A stretch of DNA of 64,000 nucleotides from contig NW_020170435.1 of the NCBI RefSeq assembly GCF_000524195.1, positions 45,363 through 109,362 of the forward strand. Reading direction: 5' to 3'. Origin of the DNA: Echinococcus granulosus. Its lineage: Eukaryota > Platyhelminthes > Cestoda > Cyclophyllidea > Taeniidae. The position numbers were made by a program, and so were the translations under genes. Position 1 is the stretch's first letter. Every line of letters begins with the position of its first letter. Of this stretch, positions 34,890 through 47,976 are shown piece by piece. The notes under the pieces are model-generated. The model was not told where the DNA came from, searched no databases, and saw only the letters and a list, made by a program, of their open reading frames with translations.

Positions 34890-37800
34890 CCAACCGTGTT
34901 GAAAATTTTTGTCTCGAGGTTACTCGGTTTTGGAACTCGACGTAACCCAAGCTGCTACACATAACACCAGTTTATAAGAAAGACGATGAATTGGAGAGGA
35001 ATTTCTCCAAATGCGTGCCAAACTGGGACATCCATTTGTGCTGTTGCATCAAACCTTTCTATCAAAAACCCTTTTACCTGATTTGAGGATTCTCCAAATT
35101 TTTTGCGTTTTCGAAAGTGTTTCCAAACATTCTTTGAACTCATAACACCTCTAACCTTTTCTACAAATTCCGCTATTAAGTTTTTTTTAAAAAAATTCTT
35201 GAATAAAATTTGCCGCAGTAAAATTTTTATTGCCTGGGCAATATTTTGCTGGACAATTGAAATAAACACGTTGGCCAATGGGAGTGCAGTCGTGAAGTGC
35301 GAAGGCATAACGCCGTTATGTCCGGTCTGGTAATCCGGTCTCTTAACTACATAAAAGGCGGATTTTGTAGGTAATAAAGAATTTATACGTCATAAACTTT
35401 GTGGAAAATATCATTTATTTTAGCAGATGGGAAACTCGATGATACGTGATAATTAAATATTTGCTAATGTTTGTGCTTTTCCCGTTCCCCTTTTTTTAGT
35501 ATCTTCAGGGCTAAACCAGAAAATAAGTGGACTTGGTTGCTTTGGTGTCAATCCAAACTTGTAATAATCCATACCGGTAAAGGAATTTACAATAAACCTG
35601 TCGGAAGTCTGGAAGGGTGTAGGTGTAATCTCATGGCCATTCCAACAGACCACTAGCGCGAAAGATGAGGAAATGAGTAGCCGTAACGATTGTTTAACCA
35701 AACAAAGCAACAATGGTGGTTAGTAGTATGAATTGGTTAATCAGACTCCTCTTCATTGGTTTACTGGATCAGTGACAGTCACTAAGTTTGCGGAATCCTT
35801 GTGGCTAAGGTTTTTCCTCTAGAGCTATCTCAGATTTAAAAGAATATAAAGCTGGCACTCCTATGTGGAGTTTTTTATGCCGAAAAAATTCCCTAAATGA
35901 AGAAATTATGCTCCAAATATATTTTTATCATGAAGTAAGTCTTGTTTTATAATGAGCGACCTTTAGCATTTGAGTAGTATGTTTACCTTGGTGGAGTCTT
36001 ATCCGCTGTGATTAATATCGTGGGCTTATGTGTAAAAGTCCTTCAAAGAGGAGGAATGCTCTCGACTCTGAGGTCTATCTCATCTACGTCATATTTCAAC
36101 CTAACCTTCTCCTACTGCAGAGAATGATCGCCTAACGGAGAGTTACCACAGACGAGCAGAACACGGGACACACGGTCAGAAAACAATCTGTCTCACCTAT
36201 ATGTGGCAGGTAGACAAGGCAAGCTGGTTACCCCAGGCCATAAAAGTAGATGGTGTGTGCACACCCCTCTCCTAGTGCCCAAATGATAAGATCAGGCAAC
36301 TAGAGAAGTAAGAATTTTTCCCCAATGTTGCCACACAAAAAAACACAGTAGAAACTGCCTTCCAAAGTCACCCGCAAATAAGTCGGAAGAAGTTTGCCAA
36401 GGCAAAAGTTGTATCCCGTTAAGTATTTTCCTCTCCGAGGCGGTGTGGTTTCTTTACCGTCAAGTGTGTATTAGAAAATGTGGTATCCCATGTTGCTGCT
36501 TGGTGACAATGTATCGAATGTCTTCTTTGTATCGCCTTTTCTCTGTGAGAAAATTAAGTAGAAGTAAGGCTCTCCTCACCTAAGGTGTACATTTTCCCTC
36601 CGGGTTTTTTGTGTCTTTTCACTCCCTTTAAAATAAACTTTTATTCGTCCTTCTTTCATTCCTATCTAATGATTAAAAATTGATTCTTTTTCAGCATTGG
36701 AAATCTGCAAATGATTTCCTCGTCTGTGATGTGGATAAAAGTTGCTCAAGGAGTAGTAGTATTTTAGACACCATTTTCGAAGGATGTATAAGTTACAGTA
36801 GTACTGCCTTTAAGTAGTATATGAATGAAAGAACATCTAGAATGCACACAGATACTTAAAGCATATTTCAGTAGTATGTTTTAAGTGGCATGTTTTTCGA
36901 TGTAAAATTTTTCTGATTTTCTCTCAAAGTTGATTAAAAAAGACAACCATTTTAGTTACAACTTATTAATTAAAATTTTTACTTACAAATTAAGGGATAT
37001 GATCAGCAAAGCCCCAAAGGTATAATCAGGCATATCACTACTGGAGACAGACTCACTCGCATTATGCGGAAGGACTAGGAGGCAGTGGCGGTACCAATAC
37101 GGTGGTTAAGCATATCGTTCAATAACTTCGCAGCCTCTCTTCCTCTCTAGACAACTCTTCTGCGTTGGTAGTCACAACGCAGTCCATGGTGTAAACACCA
37201 AACTCCAAGGCAGAGACGGAATTTATTAACTATTCATGCAGACGAGGATACAGTTATTTCCGACATTAGTGATGTATCTCACCGATCCCACCAAAATGGA
37301 GGGTTTTACCCTCTTTACTAAATTGTATACGCAATATTTAAACCTGGGTGATGGTCTATAATAAAATGCAAAGTCTACATTCCACATCCATTCCTCCTCC
37401 CCACGTCGTTTTCATTTCAGAAGTAAGTAGATAGAAGTCGAATTCAGCAGACGGTTTCAAGTCAGGTGCCGTCTCTATTGTTGCCTGCCATTTTGCCAAA
37501 CACGATTTCGAAGTGGCTGGTGGATGTGAACTTGGTTTCAAAAACCTTTTTTTCTGTTTCATTTTGGCGATTACAACTCTTCCCTTTTCCCCTCTGAGGA
37601 ACTAGGATGGTTCTCCTTGTTTATCAGCATAGAAGTTCCCATTGCAAGTGGACAAGGTCAAGGCCACTCTAGCTCACACGGTTGTACGCATTCACCGTAC
37701 TCGGCGTATCGGTATTAATAAAATTTGTACTAAACCTTTGTAATTCTTTCATTCCCTGGTTGAAAACTTGACGAGGTCTCCTCTCATACACCAATCCAGC

Positions 37801-39520
37801 AGTTGATTACGGCTTTTTAGGATTATGTTCTGTTTAATAGGGGCGTTTAATTAAATGAAACAGAGGAGGATTGTCGCCATTTGGTCGCATTAAAAATCGT
37901 AATGTAGAGTGCTTTGGGCCAGTGGCGACAACTCGATTTGTTCCGACGGCAGACGGGAAGGATGGAAGCCGTGACGCAAAATTAATATGACATCTAAATG
38001 GATTCTTTGTGCTGCTGAAAATGGACTATTTGTAGGGGGTTTTTTTTTCACGAGCACGCCTGAGTGTTATAGACTTTGCTATGTACTGCTGGATTAAAAC
38101 ACCAGGCTTGGCTTTTCTTTTACCTTCCTCTCGTGGATAAATGTGCGTACGTCCCTGACTGTATATACCACAGCTGAATAAGTTCGTGGGGCTTTTTTAT
38201 CAGCAGTTAACTAATAAAATGAATTACAGAGGATATTTATGAGACTCCAGTCAATTCTCAGACTAGTCCTTTGAAACTTCGATGGCAAAATAGTCGTTTA
38301 ATCTGGCAGAGGTGACACCGGCTTGTCAACTGGACGACCGAGTTTGATTCGGTTGTACAACTGTAAAAGCTCCTCATGTGAAGTAGGCACATCCTAGCTG
38401 CGTTGATAATAAATTTACGCCCACACTAAGGCATCACATTCATGAGAGACCTTCTGCTCCTCATCACGATGAAAGAGGTGTCTCCTTCAAATACGAACCT
38501 TGACGAGGGTGAGGGTGAAACAGTGGGTTTACACCTCCACGGTAGTAAACGCGATAGCAAGCTGTTCGATGACAGTAAACTCGATGGGATGTCAAGCTTG
38601 CCTTCATTTCTTTTACCGTGTAAAAATGCACCACGACTACATCGCCTGACTACTCAACTAGTGATGAGAGATGGTATCAGGGCTTTTGGATGCCAAAACT
38701 AGGTGAGGGCGTGGCTTACCATCTAACTTCAAATAATCACTCTCTGTGAGCTATGTGCTAGATTCAACTCTAAGGTACCCAAGAAAAGTTTCTTCATCCG
38801 CTTCTTATAAGATGGTTAGAATTTTGACTAGTGAATCGGTGGGAAGGCAGGTTTCTTTTGCAGGAAAACTCAAGATCTCACATTATACTGAGACACAGAT
38901 TTGAAATGAAGATACGGCTTCATCCTCAGTATTTCCCTCCTTTATATCCAAACTTCAAGCGATTGTTACTCTTTTGTAGCATGAGACCATCACACGCAAG
39001 GGACAACAGATTCATGAGAAGTGGAAATTAACTTTTCCTTCGCTTTTAAAAGTAAGCTATTGTGCAAAAGTGGGATTTTAGGGGCTAATGGCTCATTATT
39101 ACCTATTGTTTTCTTCTTCATTCTGCCGTTACTCTTTGTTTTGTCTTTCCACTATTGTTAATTCTTAAAAATTATCTTTACAAAGTCTGGTAGGAAAGCA
39201 GTGTCAAAATTTGAAAAATTAAGAACAAAATAGCCAGGAGGAACGTTAATGAAAATTAAAAAGAATAAGAGATTGCTCTAATTCACGTAATTCCTGGAAA
39301 AGAACAAACTATCCCATTTAATGCGAAATTCTTTTTATAAAAAGGAAAAATTTTAAAGTTAAGGGCAGGTTTAAAACGACTACTCATAAACATATGAGCG
39401 TCCGAGTTATCCTTAAGGTCTTAGCGTTAGCAGCTATCACACAGAAAAAGCGAAATGCTGTTTTGCTAAGAATGAAGAGTTCATGTAGGTAGCTATACAC
39501 TAAAAATGTCACTTTACTAA

Positions 39521-39847
39521 ATGCCTTCTTTTCTTCTCTTGGTTGTTGTTCCCTCTGGACCTACCAATGTCACTCTTCTGCACCTCGATACTGTCGCCAA
39601 TGTAACGACTCGCGTCGTCTCTAAAGACATGATGAAGCATATCGGTGTAAAAGAATGGCGTATAATTGGAGTCAAAAGGTCACGCAGACCAGAGGCACAG
39701 ATGACTTTCCACATCACAAAAGTCTATGCGGAACCCACCGAGACTGAAGATCCCGCGTATCCAAAGGTGCACTTAAACAAACGCCATTCCATCACGAAAT
39801 TCAAAATTCAAACAGACTTAAGATTATGCTTATTCAACGGCTATTAA
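39521..39847 (+). CDS. Small ORF with signal-like N-terminus, function unknown
   Basis: It encodes 108 residues starting MPSFLLLVVVPSGPTNVTLL, with a TAA directly before the ATG in frame. The short hydrophobic run at residues 4-10 could be part of a secretion signal, though it is brief. Codon use looks protein-like across the middle (MMKHIGVKEWRIIGVKRSRR and the following 30 residues). The stop codon at 39845-39847 overlaps an AATAAA polyadenylation signal at 39846-39851. There is also a plausible internal acceptor (GTCTCTAAAG at about 39625) and a donor-like AAG|GTGCAC at about 39768, so it might be an internal exon instead. No family is recognised, and a chance ORF is quite possible. Confidence 0.25.
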   Translation: MPSFLLLVVVPSGPTNVTLLHLDTVANVTTRVVSKDMMKHIGVKEWRIIGVKRSRRPEAQMTFHITKVYAEPTETEDPAYPKVHLNKRHSITKFKIQTDLRLCLFNGY

Positions 39848-39851
39848 TAAA
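39846..39851 (+). terminator. AATAAA polyadenylation signal overlapping a stop codon
   Basis: The canonical hexamer overlaps the TAA of the small ORF at 39521-39847. The hexamer is common by chance in AT-rich DNA, so this matters only if that ORF is real. Confidence 0.25.
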
Positions 39852-39859
39852 AGGGTAAT

Positions 39860-42800
39860 AGATCTTCCAGAATCATGCGCTGAACACAGAAACACAGCTA
39901 GAGGAAACTTTGTAGAACAGGGACGAACAATTTTTTGAGAGGTTAAGCACAAATTTACGAGTTTAGATTGGTGTCAGAACAAAAAACACATTTAACTATC
40001 ACAGAAGTCACACATCATTTTGGAGGAAGTCGATGCATGGGAAGATTTTGCAGATTAGGTGAATTTGCATCATTCTTCCTTTGGTGAAAAATGAAACAGC
40101 ATTCAAACATCCTTCGCAAAGTGGTGGGAAACATTGTAGCAATTGGATCAAAGGGACGTCAGCTGCTCTCTTTTTTACTTCCCTGATTGGGTTGATTATT
40201 TCCTCACCAGATTTGTGGTGTGAATCAGAAGGCTGTGGAGGAGTCATGACCATCTTGTGAGTGTTTGCGCTTACCGTCAAGAAACAGATTTGAAGGATTC
40301 CGGTCCTGTGGGCATTTGATTACTTAGATCCATCAATTCTTCAAGCTCTACTACCACTCTTGTAGTACGGAGATCTCGAAATCCTTAAGTACTACTGCAC
40401 GATGTCAGTGCACCTTCTTCCAGGTTGACATTTCCCCCTGCATTACTTGGAGAGTTACATTGATGCCAGCAATAAGCGAGTCCGAATTAAGAGATGGGGA
40501 AAATGTATGTTAATTAGCAAAAGAGAATCACCGTTTCTCGCAGATTTTTTTTCCAGGCATTTTGACCTGCGGAAATCCGTGCAACCTAGTACAAATAAGA
40601 ATGACGCCAAGCAAATTTCTTGCTGTTTAAATTCACTAAATTTATAAGCTGTTATATAGTCATATTTCTGGATGCAAATTGGAAAAAAAGATTTTTATAA
40701 CTGTTTCGCAAAAAGTGTGTCAAAATTTGTAATATTTTTAGAGAAAGTGGGTGATGATGAAACAATGAAATTGGATGCGTATTGGTCGGAAAGAGGAAGT
40801 CGTGGAAGATGTGCCCCAACCGATGACAAGATGCAGATAGACTTGTTAGAAAATAAGGTGTTTTAAGGGAAGATATAGCGAATTGGTATTACATTAATAA
40901 ATTCCAAAAAATACAATCACTAGCCCACTCTCATTCCTCCCAACCCATAGGCCAACCCACCCTACCCATGGGCATGTCCGCTTTGTGGGTCTTAATAACT
41001 CGCATGCTGAGTAACAAAGGAATTAAGGGTGACATCTGCTTACTCCATAAAATTGGATACACCGCCAAATGCTCCTACGGCTTGAACTCCAGAAGCTGAC
41101 CAGATTCGGACATAGGAGTTAGTGGGAAAAAGAAATCATAGGATTTCGAGCTTCATGCAACCATAAAAATTGCTCGTAAGAGATGGACATTGATAAAATC
41201 CCACCCTTATTCCCAAAATTCAGCTGATTCACAGGTCTCCTTAGGCATGAGACGAACACATGTGGAACCAGAGGCGACAGGGTAAAATTGCGGTTAATGC
41301 GACTGAATTTGTAAGACATTTAAAGGCAAAATATTTTGTGATAGTATAAATAAGAGAAACTAACTGTTTTTGCAAAAAAAATAATATGCCCATTTTGTTT
41401 ACCTCAAAAGTTTTCTGCAGTTGTGAAAAATTTGCCATCTGAACATGAACACATGATATGGCTTTTGCATTGTCATGTGGTCCGGTTGTGAATGATTAGT
41501 TTTTAGCAAAAAGCAAAATTTGGTAAAATAGCTGCTAGGTAGCTTGGATATCCTATCTCAAAATGAAACACGGTTATAATGTAACAAGTTGGGAGATTAA
41601 AGTGCCCTCAATTTTGAGGATAAATGATACAATCTACTTTAATTTACTTCAACGACACAGTTTATTACTGAAAAATATTTCAGAACAAGTCGTCCATAGA
41701 CTTTTCTAATTTTTCGTAAGTTATAAATTATAATATTCTGCTGGATTGCTTTCTTTTTTTGATTTGACAAAAAAATTAGTTGCATGAGTAAAACTTCATC
41801 TCAATTATTAGGGGTTATAGACGAAAAGCACCAGCGAAGGTTGTTTGTTTTTACACAAAACATTAATAATTACTTACAAAAGGACTTTATTTTAAGCATA
41901 AGCTGCTTGTTGTGTCTGCTTCCCCACCAAGTTGACAAAAACACATGCTAATGGACATTTGGAAAAAAAGCAGGGAAAGAGCTCGTATTTTGTTCATTTC
42001 ACGAACTCAGTATGACTGATTGACATGCCAATAAAAAGTTGAGGGTGGTATCTTAAAAATGCAGCAGTATACACTCCATTCTTGATTTCTGCATCTCAAA
42101 GCGTTGAAAGCAGTAAAATGCGTCAAATGAGGGGTTTTGATGAATAGAAACATCGATAAACAATGAAGCTGTCAAATAAAAAAGGCTTTTAAATGATTTG
42201 AAGGCTCCGGTTTTTTATTTAAAACCGAGTGCATTGTTAAAAATAAGCAAATTATTTAGTAGACTTCCATACTGAGTGATTAAAAAAAGGGACAAGAATG
42301 AATGAACAATATTTGTACAATTGTCCATCAGTAAAATATAAAACCCATGCTTGCTTCAAGTGCACACTAAGTTTTAGGGATTCTCCACTCGCAGCGGTGT
42401 TTAAGTTTCGTAAATTTTCTTTCATGCTGATATAACTTGTCTCAACTTAGCGAAAGGCTTGGGGCGGTGCGTATCATTGTGGTGGTGGAATTCGGCCAAA
42501 GAAACAACTACCGTGTTTAACTGGGAACTCATAGCGGAAAGGCCACAGAATCCTCGACCACTTCTCCATTTCACTTCAACCTCTGTTCTGCACGGTGGCT
42601 GCTGACAGCTGAGGCGGCGCTGGACTTAAACGATCTAAAGTTGTCTGTGCAGAGATGAGTATACGTTGTGAATGCATGATACAATCTCCACTTTCCCAGT
42701 CGCTGAATGGAAGCCAAATAAACGGCTGATCAGCATTGAAAGGTGAGCATGGTTAGAAGGGAAGATCACCTACTAGAGAGGACAAAACTGTGTGTCCATC

Positions 42801-45520
42801 ACCAAAGTCGAGGGAAAATTTCTTCTTGCCTTGATGGAAGACCATCTTGTGGCCATAATTTTTACTTTATGCATGGTTTTTGACCGACTATTGAGGTTGC
42901 ACTGACTAAAGGGGAGTGAGCGACCACTGCAATTGTCGTAAAATACCGTGTAATAAATTCGCCTCCTCGATCTCTATAGAACAAATCTCCATCTCGATAG
43001 CAATTCACCACATTCGTACCATTTTTGATAAAAGCCAATCCACCCTCCTTTGTACTTATGGTGGAGTTGATCAGTCTTAAAATATCTTTGGCAAGTACTT
43101 AGACTTAACTGGGCGTAACTACCCATCAGCCAATGCAAGCTTCCTGAAGGACACGAACCCTGAAATCGCCTTCTTCTTCATTGTCATCAGATTCTGTCAC
43201 GTTGAGCATCATAAGCGAGGGTCAGGTCTTCGTCCGGCAAGTCCTTTTTTACTTTAAAAGACCAACGAGGCAGCGTTGACAGGACTGTTGAGATCACCTT
43301 GTCAATCGAGGCCATGTTCTACGATAACGAAGACCAAAGCGCAAGGTAAAAGGATAGCCCTTCCAAATTTTGAAACAATTGATAATTTAAAAAAAAAAAC
43401 AAACTTTAAAGCTTGTCATCAAGGGTATTTTGAATCCCCTACTTTGACATTTTTCGCACAAAATTTCAAACAAGTCGCAGCATCTTAGCTTTGATAATGA
43501 AAATTTGAATAAAAGTACATTTGAATGAACTTAAGAAAAAGGAAGAAAACCTTAAAGTGTTTGTTGCAGTTAGTATCAACTTGACGAAGGACACATCGTT
43601 AGAATATGCCTCGCTTAACTCTCTGGTGCCGATCGCCGAGGATTCGAGGTGGCCGATGTATTGAAGGTGTAGGCTAGGTGGATGCCTCTTGTATAGACAC
43701 TACGCGGATTCATTGCCTTCTTCAGACGCGGATAAACCGAAGTATACCAAAATTTGATACTTTTTGGGACGTTTGCTGACAAAGGGACCCAAAAAAAAGT
43801 GTAGAAGGAGCTTCACATCAATGCCCTAGGAGATCGGGGTGGGAGCAAGGGACGAGCCAGGGAGACGACGGCCTGTTCATTTGCCCGTCACTGCCACAAG
43901 TTAGCACAAGTCGGTGGGAAAATATGTTAAAGTGCACAGCGCCAAATGTAATAACGTCAGAATTAGAAAGACATTGAAAATCCTGGAATCTAAGAACCAG
44001 AAGAAATGGAATCCACTCACATGATATGCTGTAATGGATGAATGCCTCCTAATTCGCCTTTCCTCTCCCAATTAATGGATGTGTAAACTACTGAAGGTTG
44101 CCTTGGTTACGCTACTCGCCAAATCCTTTTTCACCATCAGGGAAAGACTATCCTTAATCCATGTGGTTAGCACATTGTTTCCTCATTGTATTGTTTTCCT
44201 TTATTAGACGGGCACTTCAGTCTCCGCTTTGCAGCATGGCTACCGGGTCATGCCTGTTACCTTCCATTGCTTCTGTGAGTTACAAGTTATTTACTGGCTT
44301 GTTATGACTTCAAGGAGGATTCAGAGTGCTGTAACATCTTATCTGAATGCTAAGCTGAAGTATCCGCAACATTCCAGTCGAATCCAACTTGGTGCTTGGA
44401 GCAGTAGGTATCATCTAACCCTTGCGTCCCCCACGAACTTTCGTCGGACTCAAGGGACATTTTACAATATTAGGTGGGGGTTAAAAAATGAGAAGAATAG
44501 GCAAGAAAGCCTTAAATGCAATTTGCAAGACTCTTCAAGTCCCAAGAGGAAGACTTGGTGGGGAAGAAAGGGGAGATGTTGATAACACTTGTGTCATCTA
44601 CAAAGGGGGCACAATTTGATGGAATAATTGGCATTCCGGGAATGTTCATCATCTTCCAAGAGATCTAAAGCAACGTATTTCCGTGGAGAATTCAGGGAAG
44701 AGTAGGAAGAGTTTGTTCATTTAAGTGCACGCAGGTAAGAGGTCATTTTTGTGCCAAATTTTGCAACCGCTTTTATCACCAAACCTGTACCTCTGAAAAG
44801 CATTAATCGTGTTGCATTTGCTCTTGGAAGGCCTGCTTCTTCACCTCCTCACCCATATTTGAGCCCTTTTTTTATAATGTCCCCTTCAACCCTTCCTCCC
44901 TCTTTTTCCCTTTCTCTCTCTCCTTTTTTTCATTAACAAATTGAATATTTAAAAACCGAATTAATGGTCGTGAAGCGAAATCTACCTCGGTATCGTGTTA
45001 CCGGAGGCAATTTTCCCTCTCACTATTCCATCCACATTAAAATCACATCAAGTTCTAAAAAAGCAGTCTTTTAATTCATTCATTTTAAAAGTCTTTCATA
45101 AAAACATGTAAGAAAAGGGATTTTGTTTGGAGCTACAAAGTCGTCGGTAGACTTTTTCAGTGCGATTGAGTAGAACCGCGGGTAATTTGTTTTAAGGCAG
45201 GAGGCAGGAAAAGTTGACGCCCAGTCTGTTGCCTCGGCGATGTGCAGCCGACTTTCGGTTGGAAAGCGAAAAGCAGGCTTAATTACCTTTTAAATATATA
45301 CGGTCTTTTAAGAGCAATTTGTAAGGAAATATAAGGCAGATGGGGCCAAAAATGATTCCTGAGTGCTGAAAGTAGTGGAAATGTGGCACTCTATGCGCTT
45401 TCAGTTGGCAGTGGTTGGAGAAACAAGGGTGGCCTTTGCTGTCACTTCTTCTTCTTCCTGGTGGATAATCCCTGAACCAACCGGAGGACCCATGCATTTG
45501 AAGTAGGGGAGCACGGAATC
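39860..45520. other. Intergenic stretch, no gene seen
   Basis: It is AT-rich with poly-A/T runs, especially 41300-42400. The longest ORF is on the plus strand at 44229-44582 (117 codons, Arg/Ser-rich, no recognisable motif). I see no repeat, RNA gene or regulatory element I can defend. Confidence 0.5.
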
Positions 45521-45608
45521 GCAGGAAGGAAGGGAGGAGGGGAGGAAGGAAGGAAGGAGGGAAGGCAGGAAGGAGGGGAGGGAGGGAGGGAGGAAGGAAG
45601 GAAGAAAG
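45521..45608. repeat. GGAA/GGGA purine tract
   Basis: Imperfect GGAAGGAA and GGAGGGAGG units run for about 88 bases. All ORFs across it are Pro/Leu/Ser strings produced by the tract. Confidence 0.95.
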
Positions 45609-46280
45609 AGCCTCAGGACATCCACCTAATGACTCTGCAGGCAACGGAAATTCAATCTTCTTCTTTCTCGCCTCGACCTTCTTGACGAAACAATTAATTT
45701 ATGTCTCATGAGTTAATAAAATGAATTATTACCTCTTCTAAAACCAATTACTTCAAACAAGAATATACCTTAGGGGATTTTTTGCTTTTAAGAAAAGTTT
45801 TTAATGAATGAGCAATTTTAAAGAACAAATAATGAGGTAGTGGAGCTTTTACTTTTCGTAGTGACACTTTCGGTTGATCTACAGTAAAATTTTTGCTGTT
45901 TCATCCCCTCCGCTGTTTTTAGGCCTGCAAATCGAAACGATTGGCTAGGGGTAGACATCTTGCGTTGTTTTGAAATAAAAAGATTTGCAAATTATCTCAA
46001 TTCTGTTGAAGGCTCAGGGTTCGTTCCCACCTTGGGATTTCATGTAATCTGACTGCCCGTCGTCCGAAGGGTATCTCCAAACTGGTGCGGTCTACAGTAG
46101 ATATTCACCAGCTACCCTAACTACACAATTTTCCGAAAGGCTCATCTTTTCAGTTAAGATTTCTGGTTGCTGTTAAAAAATGCTGCGTGTTTTTTTGAGG
46201 AAAGCTTAGTAATTAAGGTGAGGCCATTATCTTCCATGTAGCTTGATAACAATAAAGCTTGGTAAGAGGAAAGTATTAGT

Positions 46281-46306
46281 GGCGTTTAGATCAAATCGGG
46301 ACAAAA
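46281..46306 (+). repeat. Dispersed repeat family 6, short core match c
   Basis: GGCGTTTAGATCAAATCGGG followed by AC matches the 5' core of the family with two differences. No further similarity is evident beyond it. Confidence 0.3.
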
Positions 46307-46449
46307 GGCTGCATTAAACAAAGAGAAAAGGGAGCATTCGAACTAAGTACAAACTAGATCAACTTCTTGCATACACCTCAGCTTATATTTCTCATTAATA
46401 TAAGGCGTGGAATGCACAAACTTGACAAGTGGATTAAGTGGTAGGTTGG

Positions 46450-46697
46450 TGAATACGGGGTGGATGGATGGATAGGTGGTGTATAAGGAACTGATACGGT
46501 ACGGCTATGGGATGAATGGAAACGGATGGATGGGTGGGCACGGAATGGATTGGCAGATAGATGGATAAAGGAAGGATGAATGCATACGAGATGGAAACGG
46601 AATGGATGAATGGAAAGATGTATAGGGGATGGATTGATGAATGCAGAATAAATGGATGGGTATAGGATGGATAGATGGATGGATACGAGATGGATAC
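46450..46697. repeat. Imperfect GGAT tetranucleotide tract
   Basis: GGATGGAT, GATAGATGG and related units recur over about 250 bases, interrupted by GAAACGGAATGG-type variants that suggest a longer decayed unit. The GGAT sense runs on the plus strand, opposite to the tract at 47661-47873. Confidence 0.85.
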
Positions 46698-47526
46698 AAG
46701 CTAAATATAAGAGCGGTACCAGCTTTTTCTTTGTATGTTGTCCATTATTCTACCCACCACGTTTCGGAGACGCTTTCAATGAGTATCGCAAGAAGCTGCT
46801 CCGCCTTTACAGTCCGTAAACGTGGAAGTGGAAGGATCACTGTATTATCCAACCGACGGTTTTCGAAGAGGCAGTATCAGATACACTGATGCCAGACCAT
46901 AACTAAGGATACGTGAACCTAACCACACCATCCCAGGAAGAAATTTACCAGTCCCTTAATAATTCAACGCTCAAGACAACCCCTGTTGACCTTTAAACCG
47001 TTCAACAGTGAAGACGGTCTTATTTGGAATAGACAGACGACGGGTAGATCAACAGCTGGGATGGCGAGACAAGATTACCATGTTCATCTTTATATTTTTC
47101 TTTCCTGTTCCCAAAAGGACAATTAACTTTGAGGATTGCCTTCAAGCCTTCCTGTCACTGCTATTTTACGTTTGTCATAAAAGAGAAAATTGAAAGTAAC
47201 GTCATATCAGGAAGGAAGTAGGTTAGCATAAAGAGGAAATAGGGCTTCCGATTTCGAGGGAGCTCATGAAAGTAGATTTTTTGCTATTTACTCCGTGACC
47301 TCCTCTTTGAGAAAAGTTAATTAAGTTTTCGCATAGTATGATACTTTACCCTATCCTTCTGCTCTCCTTACTTTTGTCCGACAAAGGTCCCACATTGCCA
47401 TATTTTACCTGTTACTTATAATACAGGTAGATTTCATATACGATTCCACGTTGTGTAATGCAGATCTCCCTCCTTCACAAAGCATTAATGCAGGTAAGGT
47501 CGATGGAGAGTTTCGCTTGAACGAGG

Positions 47527-47635
47527 GGCGTTCAAGTCAATCGGAGACTTGGGATGTTACACAATTATGAATAGAAGGACAACACTGTGACGGTATTACA
47601 GTGTCAAGTGTGCTACGTTGACCTTTGAAGCAGTC
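47527..47635 (+). repeat. Dispersed repeat family 6, copy b
   Basis: GGCGTTCAAGTCAATCGGAG is followed by CACAATTATGAATAGAAGGA and GCTACGTTGACC, matching copy a. The inner part contains no open frame long enough for a transposase. Confidence 0.5.
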
Positions 47636-47660
47636 GATGACATTCCAGTCCTGGAGGTAA

Positions 47661-47873
47661 ATCAATCCATCAATTAGTCTGTACATCTATTTCGAATCCA
47701 CCTCGTATATATTCATCCATCCCATACCTATCTTACCTGTACCCATCTGCGCCTTATCCAACGGTCCATCCCCTTGTCCAGCATCCATACATTCATTACA
47801 TATCTGTCCACCATATACTTAGCCAAACATTCATCACATATCTATCCACTCCGTATTATCCATCCATCCAATG
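47661..47873. repeat. Imperfect CATC tetranucleotide tract next to repeat family 5
   Basis: ATCCATCC, CATCCATACATTCAT and similar units run directly into family 5 copy a. The 130-codon frame 47774-48166 that crosses it is rich in repeat-derived His, Pro and Ser. Confidence 0.8.
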
Positions 47874-47976
47874 ATCCAACCACCGTCCTGTCTACTTTGT
47901 GCACTTCAGTCACGGGAACAGATGCCTCTGCAGAGCATGCTGCCCTAGCTTGTACCAGCCCAAATACTCGCCACTC
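47861..47976 (+). repeat. Dispersed repeat family 5, copy a, adjoining a CATC tract
   Basis: CATCCATCCAATGATCCAAC leads into a unique block ending GGAACAGATGCCTCTGCAGA, GCATGCTGCCCTAGCTTGTA and CCAGCCCAAAT. The reverse complement of 53870-53991 is almost the same, apart from a short divergent or inserted segment in the middle. The CATC/GGAT simple repeat is attached at the same end in both copies. Confidence 0.82.

Larger units (their letters stand above)
27342..39520. other. Intergenic stretch, no gene seen
   Basis: Many short ORFs occur, none with recognisable protein similarity or a convincing acceptor/donor pair. It holds family 3 copies a and b in opposite orientation about 6 kb apart, and family 4 copy a. 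A plus-strand ORF at 38442-38702 (86 codons, MRDLLLLITMKEVSPS start) is the most coding-like but has no support beyond being open. Confidence 0.5.

Noticed and set aside
45279..45644. 121-codon Pro/Leu/Ser-rich minus-strand ORF.
   Set aside because: Its length and composition come from the GGAA/GGGA purine tract.
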